The translations under genes were made by a program, and so were the position numbers. Under the pieces are notes generated by a model. The model saw only the letters and a list, made by a program, of their open reading frames with translations, was not told the origin of the DNA and did not search any database. Below are positions 35,414 through 47,096 of a stretch of 64,000 nucleotides of DNA, piece after piece. Numbering within the stretch: the first letter of the stretch is position 1; every line of letters starts with the position of its first letter. The DNA is from Glandiceps talaboti (lineage: Eukaryota; Hemichordata; Enteropneusta; Spengelidae), in the NCBI RefSeq assembly GCF_964340395.1, contig NC_135549.1, forward strand, positions 18,819,842 through 18,883,841, given 5' to 3'.

Positions 35414-38400
35414 GTATTGTGTAGATAGGGAGTCATTGTGAATGATAATAAAGGGTAGGTTCATTAATCAATGGGAATGAAATACGCGTGTTTATGACAG
35501 AATGTCTATACCACTATACACAGAATGTCTATACCACTATACACAGAATGTCTATACCACTGTGAGTTTTGGATTTAATCACTCATTCTTCTATTAAATA
35601 TTGTATATTTGAACAGTATCGTGCGTGCGAGTAAAGCAGTCAAAACGCAATTTAATTATGTTGGGTAAGTACTACCCGAGACCGCTAGGCCATAAGAGAT
35701 ATGGGGAAAGAAAATGAGCTTCAGTGAAATAGGTCGCTGGCAGGAAAAATATCGAATGTAGTATTGACAATCTATATTGATGATATTGTGATGTACAAAA
35801 TCGATATATGTTGATGAATTGTCACAAACCTTTGAGGTTCCGGCTTCACTTTTTAAGTTTAAAAGCATTTTCTTTTCCTTGTCAAAAACATCGTCCGGTA
35901 GAGTGTTCCTGTTGAACCTCGCAAAACGCTTCAAGACTTTCAAACATTTGTCGTACCTTTGTTTTTGCATCAACCACATTGGAGATTCTGTTATGATACT
36001 GTAGGTTAGAAAGGGCAGATTTTACCAGTGAAAACGATTGAATAAATAAATAAAATTGAATAAAACGGACATGCAGGTTATAATCTACACATGAAATACA
36101 TTATCTGAAGGCATTTTCACCCAATTTTAAGTAACTACATCAAGTAGACACATTTGACTCACATTGAAATATTTTCGAAACCAATTGCTACACTATGTGA
36201 AGAGGTTCAATCAATCCTCTTGGCTTTTGCGAGTGGGTGTGCTGTCACTTTTTACAAATCGGGCCTCGAGGGAGGGCCGTAGTTTGGAATATAGGAATTA
36301 GCCAGGTGAGAGTCACATCTTACATTGACTCATTTTTTATCTAACTTTGTACTGTTTTGTGTATTTGGCATGATCCCCCAACCTACATATTAGCACGAAA
36401 TCATGTAAAAATAATGTAACGTGAAAAATACACAGTGTAATGAAAAGTTCAAAAGTTGAGTAAGAAAGAAAACAACACCAGCCGTAGTAATAGAACATGT
36501 ACTTACAAGACAGTTGGTAGAAAAACTGCCCATGTGAGACCAGCGATTAGTTGAATTTTCCGCCATTCTCCGTTGCATAGCCACGCTACCACTCCAAGTA
36601 ATATGTAAAAAATGCAGACATCGATATGGGCGAGAACCAAGCACATCGCTCTATATTTACTCCCAACTATTTCCACCACTAGAAATGAGACAGACGAAAG
36701 ATATGCACACAAATTGTGAATGTCGTCGCTGTATCATTCGAACAAATGGTAAATGAGGATATAATAGTGCGCATACTAATAAACAAAACATATCTTTGAA
36801 AATTGGAAAATCATATTGAATTGAGGTTTCATGTGAAATTCGAACGGGGAAGTCTACGGTGGCCGACAGGTGACATAGGAACAATACATTTGTGGATGAA
36901 ATAATTATATTTTAGAGAGCAAAATATTTAGTACAAGGATAAAATCTTTATAGGACAAAACATTTTTTGGTTCAAAATAGAAATATCAAAGCAAAAAGTT
37001 CAAATTTGTAAGACAAAACTAAAGAGTTTTTTTTCCCAAAATGATTAATAATAATATCAGACCTTGGTCAAAAAGAAAGTTCAAAAAAAGTTGTACATCT
37101 TCGGACAACTCGATTTCCACACAGGGGTGTGGCATGGAGTGACTCAAATGACTGACTTCTGGTAGGCCAAACACATTGGTCGCTGTACACTCATGTGGAC
37201 ATTTAATTTGATACTGGCAGATGATAGACTATTCTCTGTCATAAGTGTTCTTCATCCAAAACTTCAACTAAAAGTGATAAATGTTCATTCTATGATTAGT
37301 CTTATTCTGCGCCAGTAAACAGAGGGAAAATGACGGAAGTCAGGGCTTGGTAAATTTCTATGAGGGAAGGGGGGGGGGGGGTTCGATGGATTTTTCCATC
37401 GGGCCAGCGAAAAGACTCTGAACCTGGGGCATCTGACCTTCCTGTGAAAACAGGATGATCCCTATCATTGATTTTGAACTAACTCTCTTATCGGGGGGGG
37501 GGGGGGGTGGTGGCTAGCCAGGTGTATATTGAGACATATTACCTATAATGGACTTGTATTAGGTTAGATTTAACAATTAAAGTATGCTGTAGGAGTAAAT
37601 GAGTACAAAACACCTTGAATCTCGGACTAGTTTTGCACCACAATGGGCTTAAATTTTCCAAGAAGCTTGAATTGGTTAAATATATAAATATCGTTGAAGT
37701 TTACATTAAACATGGAAGTATAACCATTAAATATGCACAAGCCACGAGTGGCACACACAAGCTGCGGTATAAACTTTTTACGCAAGTGAAAATTTCTACA
37801 TGGACCCGTATGGGGGGGGGGGGGAGCTTTATTTAACTATTCTAGCATAGTGTAGATGCATGCCTCCTACGATATTACAATTGTCTTCTTGCATTGTTAG
37901 AACAATTGATTTTATGTATGGTAAGCATTTCCCCCCTCATCATCGAATCATTGATTAGAATCACTTAATGTCAGGTTTGAGTTGACAACTTTAAGTGATG
38001 ATAACATAATCTTCAGTAAAACAGACTTCTGCGAGAGCCTACTCTAATATGTAGTCATACATGTAATCAATTGTGCTAACAATGCTAGAAGACAATTGCA
38101 ATATCTGAGAAGGCATGCATCAACACTAACTGTATGCTGGAATAGTTAAATAAAGCCCCCCCCCCTCCATAAGGGTTCATGTAGAAATTTTCATGCGTAA
38201 AATGTTTATACCACAGCTGGTGTGTGCCACTCGTGGCTTGTGTCTGTTTAATGTAAACTTCAATGATGTTTATATATTTAACCAATTCAAGCTTCTTAAG
38301 CCCATTGAGGTGCAAAACAAGTCGGAGACTAAAGGTGTTTTGTAATCATTTACATTTACCCTAATACAAGTCTATGGTAGGTATATGTCTCAATATACAC

Positions 38401-39397
38401 CTGGCTAGCCACCTCCCCCCACTCCCAATAAGAGATAGAATTAGTTCAAAATCAATGACAGGGATCATCCTGTTTTCACAGGAAGGAGGTCAGATGCCCC
38501 AGGTTCAGTCTTTTTGCTGGTCCGATGTAAAAATTCTTCGAATTCCCCCCTCGGAGAAATTTACCAGGCCCTGATTTCAGCCATTTTCCCTCTGTTTACT
38601 GGCGCAGAATAAGACAAATTGTAGACTGAACATTTATCACTTATAGGTGAAGTGTAGATGAACAAAGAACACTTAATGACAGAGAATCGTCAATCATCTG
38701 CCAGTAGGAGCATCATTGTATGTATTCATAGGTATTCAAATCAAATGTCCGCATGAGTGTACAGTGACCAATGTGTTTGGCCTACCGGAAGTCAGTCATT
38801 TGAGTTACTCCACACCCCTGTGTGAAAATCGAGTTGTCCGAAGATGTACACCTTTTTTTTAGTGTTTTTTTGAACTTTTTTTTCCAATGTTTTTTTCAAT
38901 TTTTTTTTCAACTATTTTTTGCAAATTTTATTTTTGACCAAGATCCAATATTATTATTAATTATTTTGGAAAAAAACTTTTTTAGTTTTGTCAACCAAAA
39001 AAATAATGTTTTGTCCTATAAAAGAAAAATGTTATCCTTGTACTAAATATTTTGCTCTCAAAAAATTAATTATTTCGTCCACAAATGTATTGTTCCTATG
39101 TCACCTGTGGGCCACTGTAGAGGTGGTTGTCAGTATTTGCATTTAAGATGAGGAGGTATAAACTTACTCAAAACATGACAAGTTAGGCCGAACGATATTG
39201 GAAATATGCCGAGACAAAATTGTCCTATGATAAATGCAATGTAGCTGGATGAAAATGCAGTTCCTAATGACAGGACAACGCTGAGTGTTAGGGTAATTAT
39301 GAAAACAATCCTTCTTCCAAATCTAAAGAAAAGTAAAGAAATAAAATACAAACGCTCAGACCTTCATGATATCAGGTTAACCAACCAACCAACCAAA

Positions 39398-39441
<44 letters not shown>

Positions 39442-39754
39442 CCATTCATTCATCGATCGATCGATCAAGCAACCAATCAACCGACCGACCAACTAAACCA
39501 ACCAACCAACCAACCAACCAACCAACCAACCAACAAACCAACTAACAAACCAACCCATAAAATGTATTAAGGAAATGGACAAATATTCAGATGAAGACAT
39601 ACATCAAAGAGCAAAAATGTTAGTTTATGTTTTCCTCTGCTCACACCACAGGTCATTCCCGTGTTTTTTATTTATAGTCCTATATTTGCTTTTTCAGTTT
39701 GCCGTTTCTCTTTTACTCTACTCGACTTTTAAATTTATCTTTGGATCTTGTATG

Positions 39755-39814
<60 letters not shown>

Positions 39815-42800
39815 TCACTCACATGTCTGATAGCTGGCCAAAACTCACAACACCGATTAGGTTACCAAATGGTACAATAGACTTGGATAGTTGCTTCAGC
39901 CAGTCTTCATCACAAACCAGATCATACTGGAAAAAATATAAAAGAAATGGTCACTATTCCTACTATTTTGCGGAAACTGGTTCTACAAACATCAAAATGA
40001 ATATAAAATAAATAATACAAAATAACATTATAATGGTGATAATTGCAATATTGTTTCACTGTTGACAACATTTATATTCGCTGTTTACAGCTATTGTTAC
40101 ACCAAACAAAGTATGGTGTTGGCATCACATATTCTATTCTATTCCATAATTTTCTTCCATAATGGTCTATTAGAAACAGACGACATATCATCCAGTCTTA
40201 TCAAAATCCACGGTATGCTCAGTGATATGCAAGTGCAACAACAACGCTTATATGACCGTATTGTGAACTTAGAAGAGAATTCAACAGCGCCTATCTTATC
40301 GGCCAATATTCGATACTTGCAAGACTAATTTTCTGCCCTACTTGTCCAGGGAAATTTCAACAGCGATACGGCTAAACTTCTGAATATGTATATATTATCA
40401 TGTTAACTTATTATGTCGATTTACCATTTTCGAGAATATTCCTAGTTTCGAATTACCTAATCGTAACTTTTCTGATTTAGAAGATAAGTTTCTGACTTCA
40501 GAGATATCACCCCTATTTCAAAGGGTGCAACCAGTCAAAGTGATTCTAAACCACATTGTGTGTCTCCAATAACATGTGTACCAAAGAAACATGGATACTA
40601 TAGTCTAGTAATAGACCTACGACGAGTCAATGAACACTGTGAAAATCATTCCTTTAAAAACGACGGTATATTGACAGTTAATAGACTTGGTAAAACCAAA
40701 AGACAATTTAGTAACTCTTGATATAAAACATGATTTCCATCACGTACAGTCAATGCCAAACTTATTTGGGTTTTGCATACAAAGGTAGATACTACTAGTT
40801 CTGTTGGAATGTATTGCATTTGACTTTCAATGTGAGGCCATACTAGTTTGCTAAAGTTTTACGACCTGTTGTTGAATATTTACGCCCACTGGATTTGAAA
40901 ATTGTACTCTATTGTGATGATTTCTTACTTGTAACAAATGGCAATGATGTAAGTAACCACAAAGCAATACTTTTGAGTACACTAGAAAAATGGGAAGTAA
41001 ATTGGGAAAAATCATCACGTGAACCTTCCCATCAGAAACTGTTATAGGGTATTTAATAAACACCGACTCACAAACTAGCCAGGTCCATATACCAAAACAG
41101 AGAATACAAAGATTACATTATGATACATAACCCGTGAAATAACTGCCATGGGTTTAGCACGTATAGTTGGTCAGTGCGTTTCTATGACCAAGGTGGGTCT
41201 CACCTATACTACAACATACAAACTTGCACTCAACTCGATTCAGGTGAAAGCCAGGTGCCCCATAGACGGACGAGTGGCGTTTCTTCAACAAAACAATTAC
41301 AAACCAAGGTTTCCGAACTGCTAACCGACAGTTGCTATGGTAACAACTACGTTCACAGGATAGCAGGATTAGTCCGTATGCCCTTTATCTGTCATAATGT
41401 TGACTCGGTGTTTGAAATGTACGGGATTAGCTAGTCTTGCTGCTAGACGTTCGGGCTTTCTTTCGATGCTATAACTATAAGCGAACGAAGTTCGCATGTT
41501 CCATCCTCGATAACGTTGTTCGGCTGTGTGTCGTATTTTATCGGAAGAACATCCGAGGGCTAGCTGATAGACTAGGGATTAGCATACTTCCACCGGACCT
41601 GTATTGATAATCTGAAACTTTTGTGTAGCGGGCTCTAACCAACTGTCGTGGAGTGCTATCAGTAGTGGAAAGATACCAGGTTTATCTTTCCACCGGTCTC
41701 TATTGTACTTATGCCCGACGAGTTCACAGGATAGCAGGATTAGTCCTTATGCCCTTTATCTGTCATAATGTTGACACATTGTTTGACATGTACGGGATTA
41801 GCAGTCCTCTACCGGAGCTAATATTAAAGTTTGTGTAGCGGGTTATAATCAACTCCTTGTCTGAGTTGTTGCTGAAATCTTATCAGTAATGGATAGTGTA
41901 AGACAAAGGGGGATTTAGAAGGTGTGAATTGGGTTGACCTTTGTAGTTCAAGTAAAACCAGTCCAGCAAAGTCAGAAACCATATGCCTGCACATGGAAGT
42001 ATATGGGAAGCCTCCATGGTCTCAAGAATGAAATGCAAGAGGACCAAAATAGTTTGCCAAAATTACGAGGAGAACTTAATTACGGAGAAAAATAGTTGTG
42101 GAGTAAAAATAAGTCATACTACTGTACCATGAATGGAGTAGTGACTGCACAGTAAGGGTTTAAGGATGAAGGACACAACTGTAACCATTCAAAAGAAACG
42201 TAAACATTTAAAAAACGAATTTTACACATATCTTCATATGAGCTACACTATAACATAAGACACGTCTCGTTGTTCAGTCCTATCAGGGCTTGTGAATGTT
42301 GCATGGCTTATTTGTTTCGCCGTGAACACTGCATGCTGTGTGTGTCCCCATCCGAATGTGTACACTTTTATCTCAGTATTATCATCACCTAGCCTGGCAA
42401 GGGGTGAGACAGTGTGTACTTTATCTTAATCTAGTCTAGCAAGGGTGAGATGGACTAATCCTGCTATCCTGTGAACTTGTCGGGCATAAGTACAATAGAC
42501 ACCGGTGGAAAGATAAACAACGCGGCTCCGCCTTGTTGTTTATCTTTCCACTGGTGTCTATTGTATACTTATAGCCTATTTAGCTGTCAAAATGTTGACT
42601 CGGTGTTTGAAATGTACTGGATTAGCCGTCCCCTACCGGAGCCATTGGGTAGCGGGTGATAACCAACTCCTTGTCTGAGTTGCTGCTGAAGTGTTATCAG
42701 TATTTTATAGTGTAAGACAAAGGGGGATTTAGAAGGTGTCAATTGGGTTGACCTTTTGTTGTTCAAATAAAACCAGTCCAACAAAGCTTATTAAGCTTAT

Positions 42801-45640
42801 CAGTCGAATATAACCCTGAAAGCCAAATATTTGGCAGACAAATCAAACATTCTGGCAGACAGTTTGTCCAGAAACCAATCTATGTACGAATGGGAACTGC
42901 ATCCCAGAGTATTTCGCTTCCTAAACTATAGGGTCCCGAAAGTGGACCGAATCAGGTCGACCGCTTATCAGGTACCAGTGTACAACAGCTAGCTGTGGGA
43001 TCAAATGACCGAAGGTGTCGACTCGTTATTTTTTTTAGCACAGACAGACTGGAACGCAAAGAACAATTTTGTAAAAAAGTAATGCACTTTTCTGCCTTCT
43101 ACAAAGAGTATTAAAGACACTGATATTACAGAAAGAAGATGCGACAATAATTGGTCCATGGTGGCCGGCGCAACCTTGGTTCAGCCAACTATGACATATG
43201 TCTACCAAGGATAAAAGACATCATATAAGTTGGAAATCATCGAGTGGAACCACTAAAGAAAACAAGAAATGGATCCTCTACGCTTGGCGAGTATCTGTAA
43301 AACCCGGGCTGGTCCCAACGTGCGGCCACACAAACTATCATGAGCTGGGCTGCATCAACTATGTCATTGTATGATAGACAAATACAGAAATTCAGAGTTT
43401 TCCGCGAATAGTCAACAACGTTTCCATCACTAGACTGTGCAATTATTGCTGATTATCTGTGTTATACTGCAGATTCGAATTCGTCCCAGCGACACGCGTC
43501 AATTCTTAAATCTACATCGGCTGCTATGAAGGGATGGTCTCCACTCACCTATGGAAAACAAAGATGTTCAACAATTATCTATCGCATTGGTGAAGTCGGA
43601 CACCGTATGCCCATCACAACGTACGAAAACCATGCCTGTCCAGTTTTTTGTATCTATTTACCTTTGGATTTTTATTTGATAAAACAGCTTCACCATGTTT
43701 TTCTACTTGAAAAAATAATGCAAAATAACATATACCAAGTCCATGTTCATAACTCAATACATTGCAAAAAGATGCACAAAATGTAAAAAGTTTGTTATTG
43801 TACGTACAATAACAAACATTTTACACATTGTTTAATGTTTTGCCGTTTATTGAGATGTGAACATGGACTTGGTATATGTTATTTGCATTATTTTTTCAAG
43901 TAGAAAAACATGGTGAAGCTGTTTTATCAAATAAAAATCCAAAATAAATACCAAATTCTCATCCATATGGCCACTTTAACTTAAAATTATTGAGACTCAA
44001 AGTGTTAACTTTTCTGGCAGTATCCTTCATGTTACACCCGTCAGAACTAGCACCCAACTATTATGATCCATTTTCAGAGATGACAAAACGAAATATATTC
44101 TCTACTAATAAGTAGAATTAATTTAATGATGACGGTTCAGTGGCACTATGGTTCTTTTGGGATTAAAACTGACCCAAATAGAACAGGCTTCGAGGTATGT
44201 GTACCACCACATTCAAATGAGATCGTAGACCCTATAATCTGCTTCAAAGAGTGCACATGGAGGCCTGAAACCTTTCACCCTAAAGATACGAAACCAGTGT
44301 TCATCACGTTGAAAACGCCTTCCGGGGCAATTTCCGACTCTACCATTGCTTCTACACTAAATGAAGCGAAATCCTTCAGACCAATCGGCGCCACAGCTGC
44401 AATAAAGTCAGGCTGCAACCCAGACACTGCCATTCAGATTGGCAGTTAGAAATCAAAAGAAGTCTTTCTAAATCTTTATGTTTATCCGGAAGCAATAGAG
44501 AAGTATATAGACAATGTTCTGAATTGGGAGATATTGTAATAACACTAAACTGAATTCAAATACGTAATGAATTAAAGTATTGTTACTCTCTACAATACGT
44601 CTGTTAAATGCATACAGCAACTGATATGTGGGTGACGTCACATTAGTTATAACGTCCCCCTGTTGTCTTTGTGCAGTGCATTGCAGTGCAGTGTTGTGTA
44701 TTTTATGTTGCACATGTGTTTATTTTGTGGTATATTCTTTGGTATTTTCTTTGTGTTGTTAGTGAAGGTGTTCTGTACAGAGCAATGCGATGACATTGTA
44801 ATAAAACTAAGTTGAATTGGAATACGTAATGACGTAAGTTTATTTCAAGAGACATCTCAAGTATTACCCATTAGTGCTGTTATGTAGCAACTCTTCTCAT
44901 GGCTTTCAAAATACTTGCTGCATAACCACCATTGGGTAATATACGTCAACTAGTGCCATTATAATCAGGTAATAAGTGTATAGTATTCATAGTTCCTTTT
45001 GATAATTGAATTGAATAGTATTTTATTTGCCACAAACTCAAAATCATATCAACATAACAAGAGAGAAAGTAAAAAAGACAGTGGAATAAATATTACACAT
45101 AAACTGATGGATGAATACAGAGTTTATGGCTGGACCACAAAAATAGTTTGAAACAAACTAGTCAAGTTTGTGGCCCATACTACAATTGATTAAACAAAAT
45201 AATCAAAGCAAAAACAAAAACAAATTTGAAATTAAAAGAAAAACAAAAAAAATACCCACCTCAATAACAACAGTATTTTCATACCAAGTCTTGTCGTAAA
45301 CCCATCCTTGATCACAACTTATCAGTATATCGTTGCTACGAGGGAAACAAACCTCGGCAGATACTTCTTGAGATATGTTCACATCGTATCTCTTGCATTT
45401 GTCCCAGATGATATCGTCATCTATAGTATACGGAATTGTGCAATTCTTTACTGGAGATACATCAGTATATGTTTGGTTGCTGTGCACTCTACAGTAGTGG
45501 TCAGCTGATGCACTGTAGAAGGTGTTACCTATCTGATGTAATATCGGTATAGCACAGAGGTTAATCAGGAAAAAGCACTGAAACTTTTGGTAGCGGCCAA
45601 AAGCACCCACAGTGTTCAGAAGTTCGTCAAACTGCTTCAT
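27221..45640 (-). CDS. SLC22-type transporter, gene 3 (intron-expanded sister of gene 1)
   Basis: Ten exons: 45640-45260, 39926-39823, 39322-39168, 36678-36507, 35998-35830, 35138-35062, 29986-29778, 28434-28225 (exon 9), 29489-29381 (exon 8), 27380-27221 (exon 10). They encode 581 residues with no stop or frameshift. The protein follows gene 1 closely: exon 9 differs at only a few of 70 residues. Motifs are [40 protein letters not shown] and an EKQTLL dileucine tail. Differences include ISSF for ISPF in TM11, exon 6 starting KCRYTL where the others have ERKYTL, and compensating one-residue indels in loop 1. Three introns are greatly enlarged by mobile DNA: intron 1 (5.3 kb, DIRS-like), intron 3 (1.8 kb beyond the gene 1 size, a 2.26 kb palindrome) and intron 6 (5.1 kb, inverted-repeat element plus LINE). 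A 1.14 kb transposon starts 14 bp past the stop, so the 3' UTR must differ from that of gene 1. Confidence 0.91.
28167..28215. repeat. (CA)n microsatellite just past the gene 3 exon 9 donor
   Basis: About 24 CA units end about 9 nt from the exon 9 donor site (gtaagt at 28224-28219). Confidence 0.9.
28806..29182. mobile_element. MITE family GGCC/TAA, full-length copy in gene 3 intron 8
   Basis: A 377 bp element flanked by TAA (28803-28805 and 29183-29185), ends GGCGTAAA and ACGGCC, inner inverted motifs TGGTTCCGATTAC and GATAACCGGAACCA. It is absent from gene 1 intron 8. Confidence 0.75.
30142..30220. repeat. (TGTC)n microsatellite in gene 3 intron 6
   Basis: About 20 TGTC units at the position where gene 1 has GTAT units. 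Confidence 0.9.
30474..32993. mobile_element. 2.5 kb inverted-repeat DNA element in gene 3 intron 6
   Basis: Ends AAGTGTATGTAAATAG and its inverted complement, with similarity over about 130 bp inward (TTTCCAAAGTTTC, GCCTGCAAATGA). Gene 1 intron 6 lacks it. Inside, a plus-strand frame at about 31490-31767 encodes an acidic stretch (STSDDEEDVVPGD) followed by VPYMYEPLPQP. A PYxFEP-like motif after an acidic region occurs in proteins of some ISL2EU/Harbinger-like elements; I use it only as a hint. Confidence 0.6.
33395..34735 (+). pseudogene. decayed LINE reverse transcriptase in gene 3 intron 6
   Basis: The plus strand reads, through several frameshifts and stops, TRQGCMLSPFF, CMQMTSQM (degenerate ADD site), NLDKTKIIVFRN, YSYLGLLISSRLSW, VPTICCGNEIWG, FERALAQFRCSGHKL and VEDEYHFLLISPLY. 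This order is that of a non-LTR RT thumb, connection and Cys-rich tail. It lies antisense to gene 3. Missing 5' part and many stops mark it as dead. Confidence 0.75.
35322..35409. repeat. (GA)n microsatellite in gene 3 intron 5
   Basis: About 44 GA units, orthologous in place to 4951-5029 of gene 1. Confidence 0.95.
36857..39117. mobile_element. 2.26 kb near-symmetric palindrome (foldback element) in gene 3 intron 3
   Basis: Two arms of about 1.07 kb are reverse complements: 36857 on (CGGTGGCCGACAGGTGACAT) pairs with the end at 39117 (ATGTCACCTGTGGGCCACTG). The spacer at about 37925-38055 itself holds a small hairpin (AATCACTTAA / TTAAGTGATG). TA dinucleotides flank both sides (36855-36856, 39118-39119). 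Gene 1 intron 3 is only 243 bp and lacks it. Mirror-image frames at 37615-37836 and 38085-38315 are arm copies of each other, not genes. A TA target and CAGTGGCC ends could suit a Tc1/mariner-type foldback; this is inference. Confidence 0.8.
39379..39560. repeat. AATC/AACC tetranucleotide repeat, gene 3 intron 2
   Basis: Interrupted tetranucleotides matching the gene 1 intron 2 repeat in place and type. Confidence 0.85.
39757..39822. repeat. (CA)n(CTCA)n tract abutting the gene 3 exon 2 donor
   Basis: The transcript reads exon 2 then gtgagtgagtgagtg followed by about 27 GU units; the splice donor is part of the repeat. Gene 1 has only a short GU run here. Confidence 0.9.
41431..41574. mobile_element. 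144 bp hAT-like MITE with 8 bp target duplication
   Basis: Inverted ends CTAGTCTTGCTGCTAGACG and (reverse) TAGTCTATCAGCTAGCC; GGGATTAG is present on both sides (41423-41430 and 41575-41582). The empty site is visible nearby at about 41793-41810, where GGGATTAGCAGTCC runs uninterrupted. Confidence 0.7.
42493..42563. repeat. 28-nt-arm hairpin
   Basis: CAATAGACACCGGTGGAAAG... pairs with ...TTTCCACTGGTGTCTATTG around a GC-rich loop of about 15 nt. An inverted counterpart lies at 48905-48974, and a remnant at 41660-41715. Confidence 0.75.
43660..43950. mobile_element. foldback MITE inside the DIRS-like element
   Basis: Near-perfect palindrome centred at 43803/43804 (TTATTGTACGTACAATAA). The outer arms include ACCAAGTCCATGTTCA and GATTTTTATTTGATAAAACA. 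Its right outer part matches the element at 62427-62766. Confidence 0.75.
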
Positions 45641-45689
45641 TTCGTCCAGTTACTGCAAGAAAACAAAACGTCACTCGATCAATGTCCTG

Positions 45690-46193
45690 ATGAACGAATA
45701 TATTATGTGCATAGTTTGTGAAATATACATCTAACATCTCTTTCATATGTTGGTTTAGTCCAGTTGCTAAACCTTCAGGCTTTCTTCTGATACGACAAGC
45801 GGCTGGCGGTCACTTTGCCCTTGAAAGGTGCATCGAGCCTGAGTTTGTTTCGCAACAATGGCAAGATTTTCAAAAATGACTACTATTGAGGGTGCGATGT
45901 CGAGCCCGTCAATTTTCAGGTTTTTCAGTTCTACAACTTCTACAGAGAATATTTGGTCAAACAAGTACAGATGGACGGACACCTAACAAACATTTTTTTT
46001 TTCTGTAACATCAATCAACAGCAATACACTGGAATGAATGATAATATAAATTTTACATCTAACAAACCAGTGACACCTACCGTAATTGTTCGATATTACA
46101 CAAGGCTTGTTACCGGAGTAAGTAAGTAGTGTGTGGCCGCGGTAGTAGTTATAACCTGCAGTCTTCTAGATCTGTTGCCACATATCACTCTAA
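45690..46193. repeat. gene 3 5' flank, blocks X and Y
   Basis: Co-linear with the gene 1 flank (8480-9230): GTTTCGCAACAATGGCAAG, then CATCTAACAAACCAGTGACA. No coding exon is seen. Confidence 0.6.
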
Positions 46194-46710
46194 GGGAGCC
46201 TTCAGTATTTATTGGGGAAGGGCCGGAGGAAATCACACATCGTCTGTTAAGTAAAACATGACCCTCCCGCCCATTCTCCATTTTTAAAAAGTGACCCCCT
46301 TTGCCCCATTTTATAAAACATGACCCTCCCCTCCCCATGACAATTGCATATACTGAACATTAATCAATATTCCCATTATATGTATATATACAAATTAAAT
46401 TATTTTGACTCTGTATTAGAAAGCAATATTTGTACAGATAAATTGACAAACAGGAAATGACTAGCTAGTTGCCTTTGTCTTATAATCATACACAATATAC
46501 AGTATTTAGTATCTACAACGTGCTTTCCATGTTGTGCATACTCTGCTTGATCTCGTCACTTGTAAAAGTTCCCCGATATCATTATCATCACCATCTTCAC
46601 CTTCAGTATTGCGTGTCACTCTCATTTGACTCACTGTCACTACTTGCGTCAGTACATGTACCACTGTCCGTGTTTTCTATTACATTCAAAACTTAGTCAC
46701 AACCACCACC

Positions 46711-46765
<55 letters not shown>

Positions 46766-47096
46766 GCATCAGCATCAGCATCATCATCATCATCACTGCT
46801 ACCATCACTATCATATTTTAACAACAACATTCACGGACAGTGTGAGTGATAAGGTGAGATGGCACACTCAATAAAATGCATTATTTTTTATTAAACAATT
46901 TTCTTACAATATATGCATTTGGACTTTGGCATGTAAAGTACTTGTAAAAATAAATGTTGAATGCTCAACACAAAACACACAAAACAAATTGACAATCATC
47001 GAGTCTTCAATTTGGTCACAAAACTACAGATTGTAAAATGTGCCCCCCCCCCCCCCGATTCCTTCGGCCCTCCCCCTGTAAGTACAGAAGGCTCCC
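46194..47096. mobile_element. 0.9 kb DNA element with GGGAGCCTTC ends and TAA target duplication
   Basis: Inverted ends GGGAGCCTTCAGTATTTA and (reverse) GGGAGCCTTCTGTACTTA, flanked by TAA (46191-46193, 47097-47099). The gene 1 flank has the empty site (CTCTAAAACTGAG near 9249). Inside is an (ATC)n tract at 46700-46800, which gives a false His-rich frame. The type fits PIF/Harbinger non-autonomous elements. Confidence 0.75.

Larger units (their letters stand above)
40430..44450 (+). pseudogene. decayed DIRS-like tyrosine-recombinase retroelement in gene 3 intron 1
   Basis: Plus-strand fragments in order: VPKKHGYYSLVIDLRRVNE and TLDIKHDFHHV (RT), the YCDD catalytic box at 40910-40921, LEKWEVNWEKSS, then RNase-H-like and post-RH pieces (ADSLSRNQSMYEWELHPRVF near 42840-42910, IIGPWWPAQPWFSQL near 43150-43190). 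At 44126-44449 lies a tyrosine-recombinase-like C-terminal piece with SFRPIGATAAIKSGCNPDTA. Many stops, a local 41.3-42.7 kb rearrangement and a foldback insertion at 43660-43950 break it. The RT plus recombinase order is that of DIRS-type elements. It lies antisense to gene 3. Confidence 0.7.

Noticed and set aside
37615-38315. Two similar small proteins in opposite orientation
   Set aside because: They are mirror images from the two arms of the palindrome, so their similarity is not evidence of coding.
44126-44449. Intact host gene encoding 107 residues
   Set aside because: The sequence reads as the C-terminal part of an element-borne tyrosine recombinase and follows other decayed pieces of that element.
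46626-46874. His-rich protein
   Set aside because: Translation of (ATC)n and (ACC)n repeats inside a DNA element; no start context or conservation.
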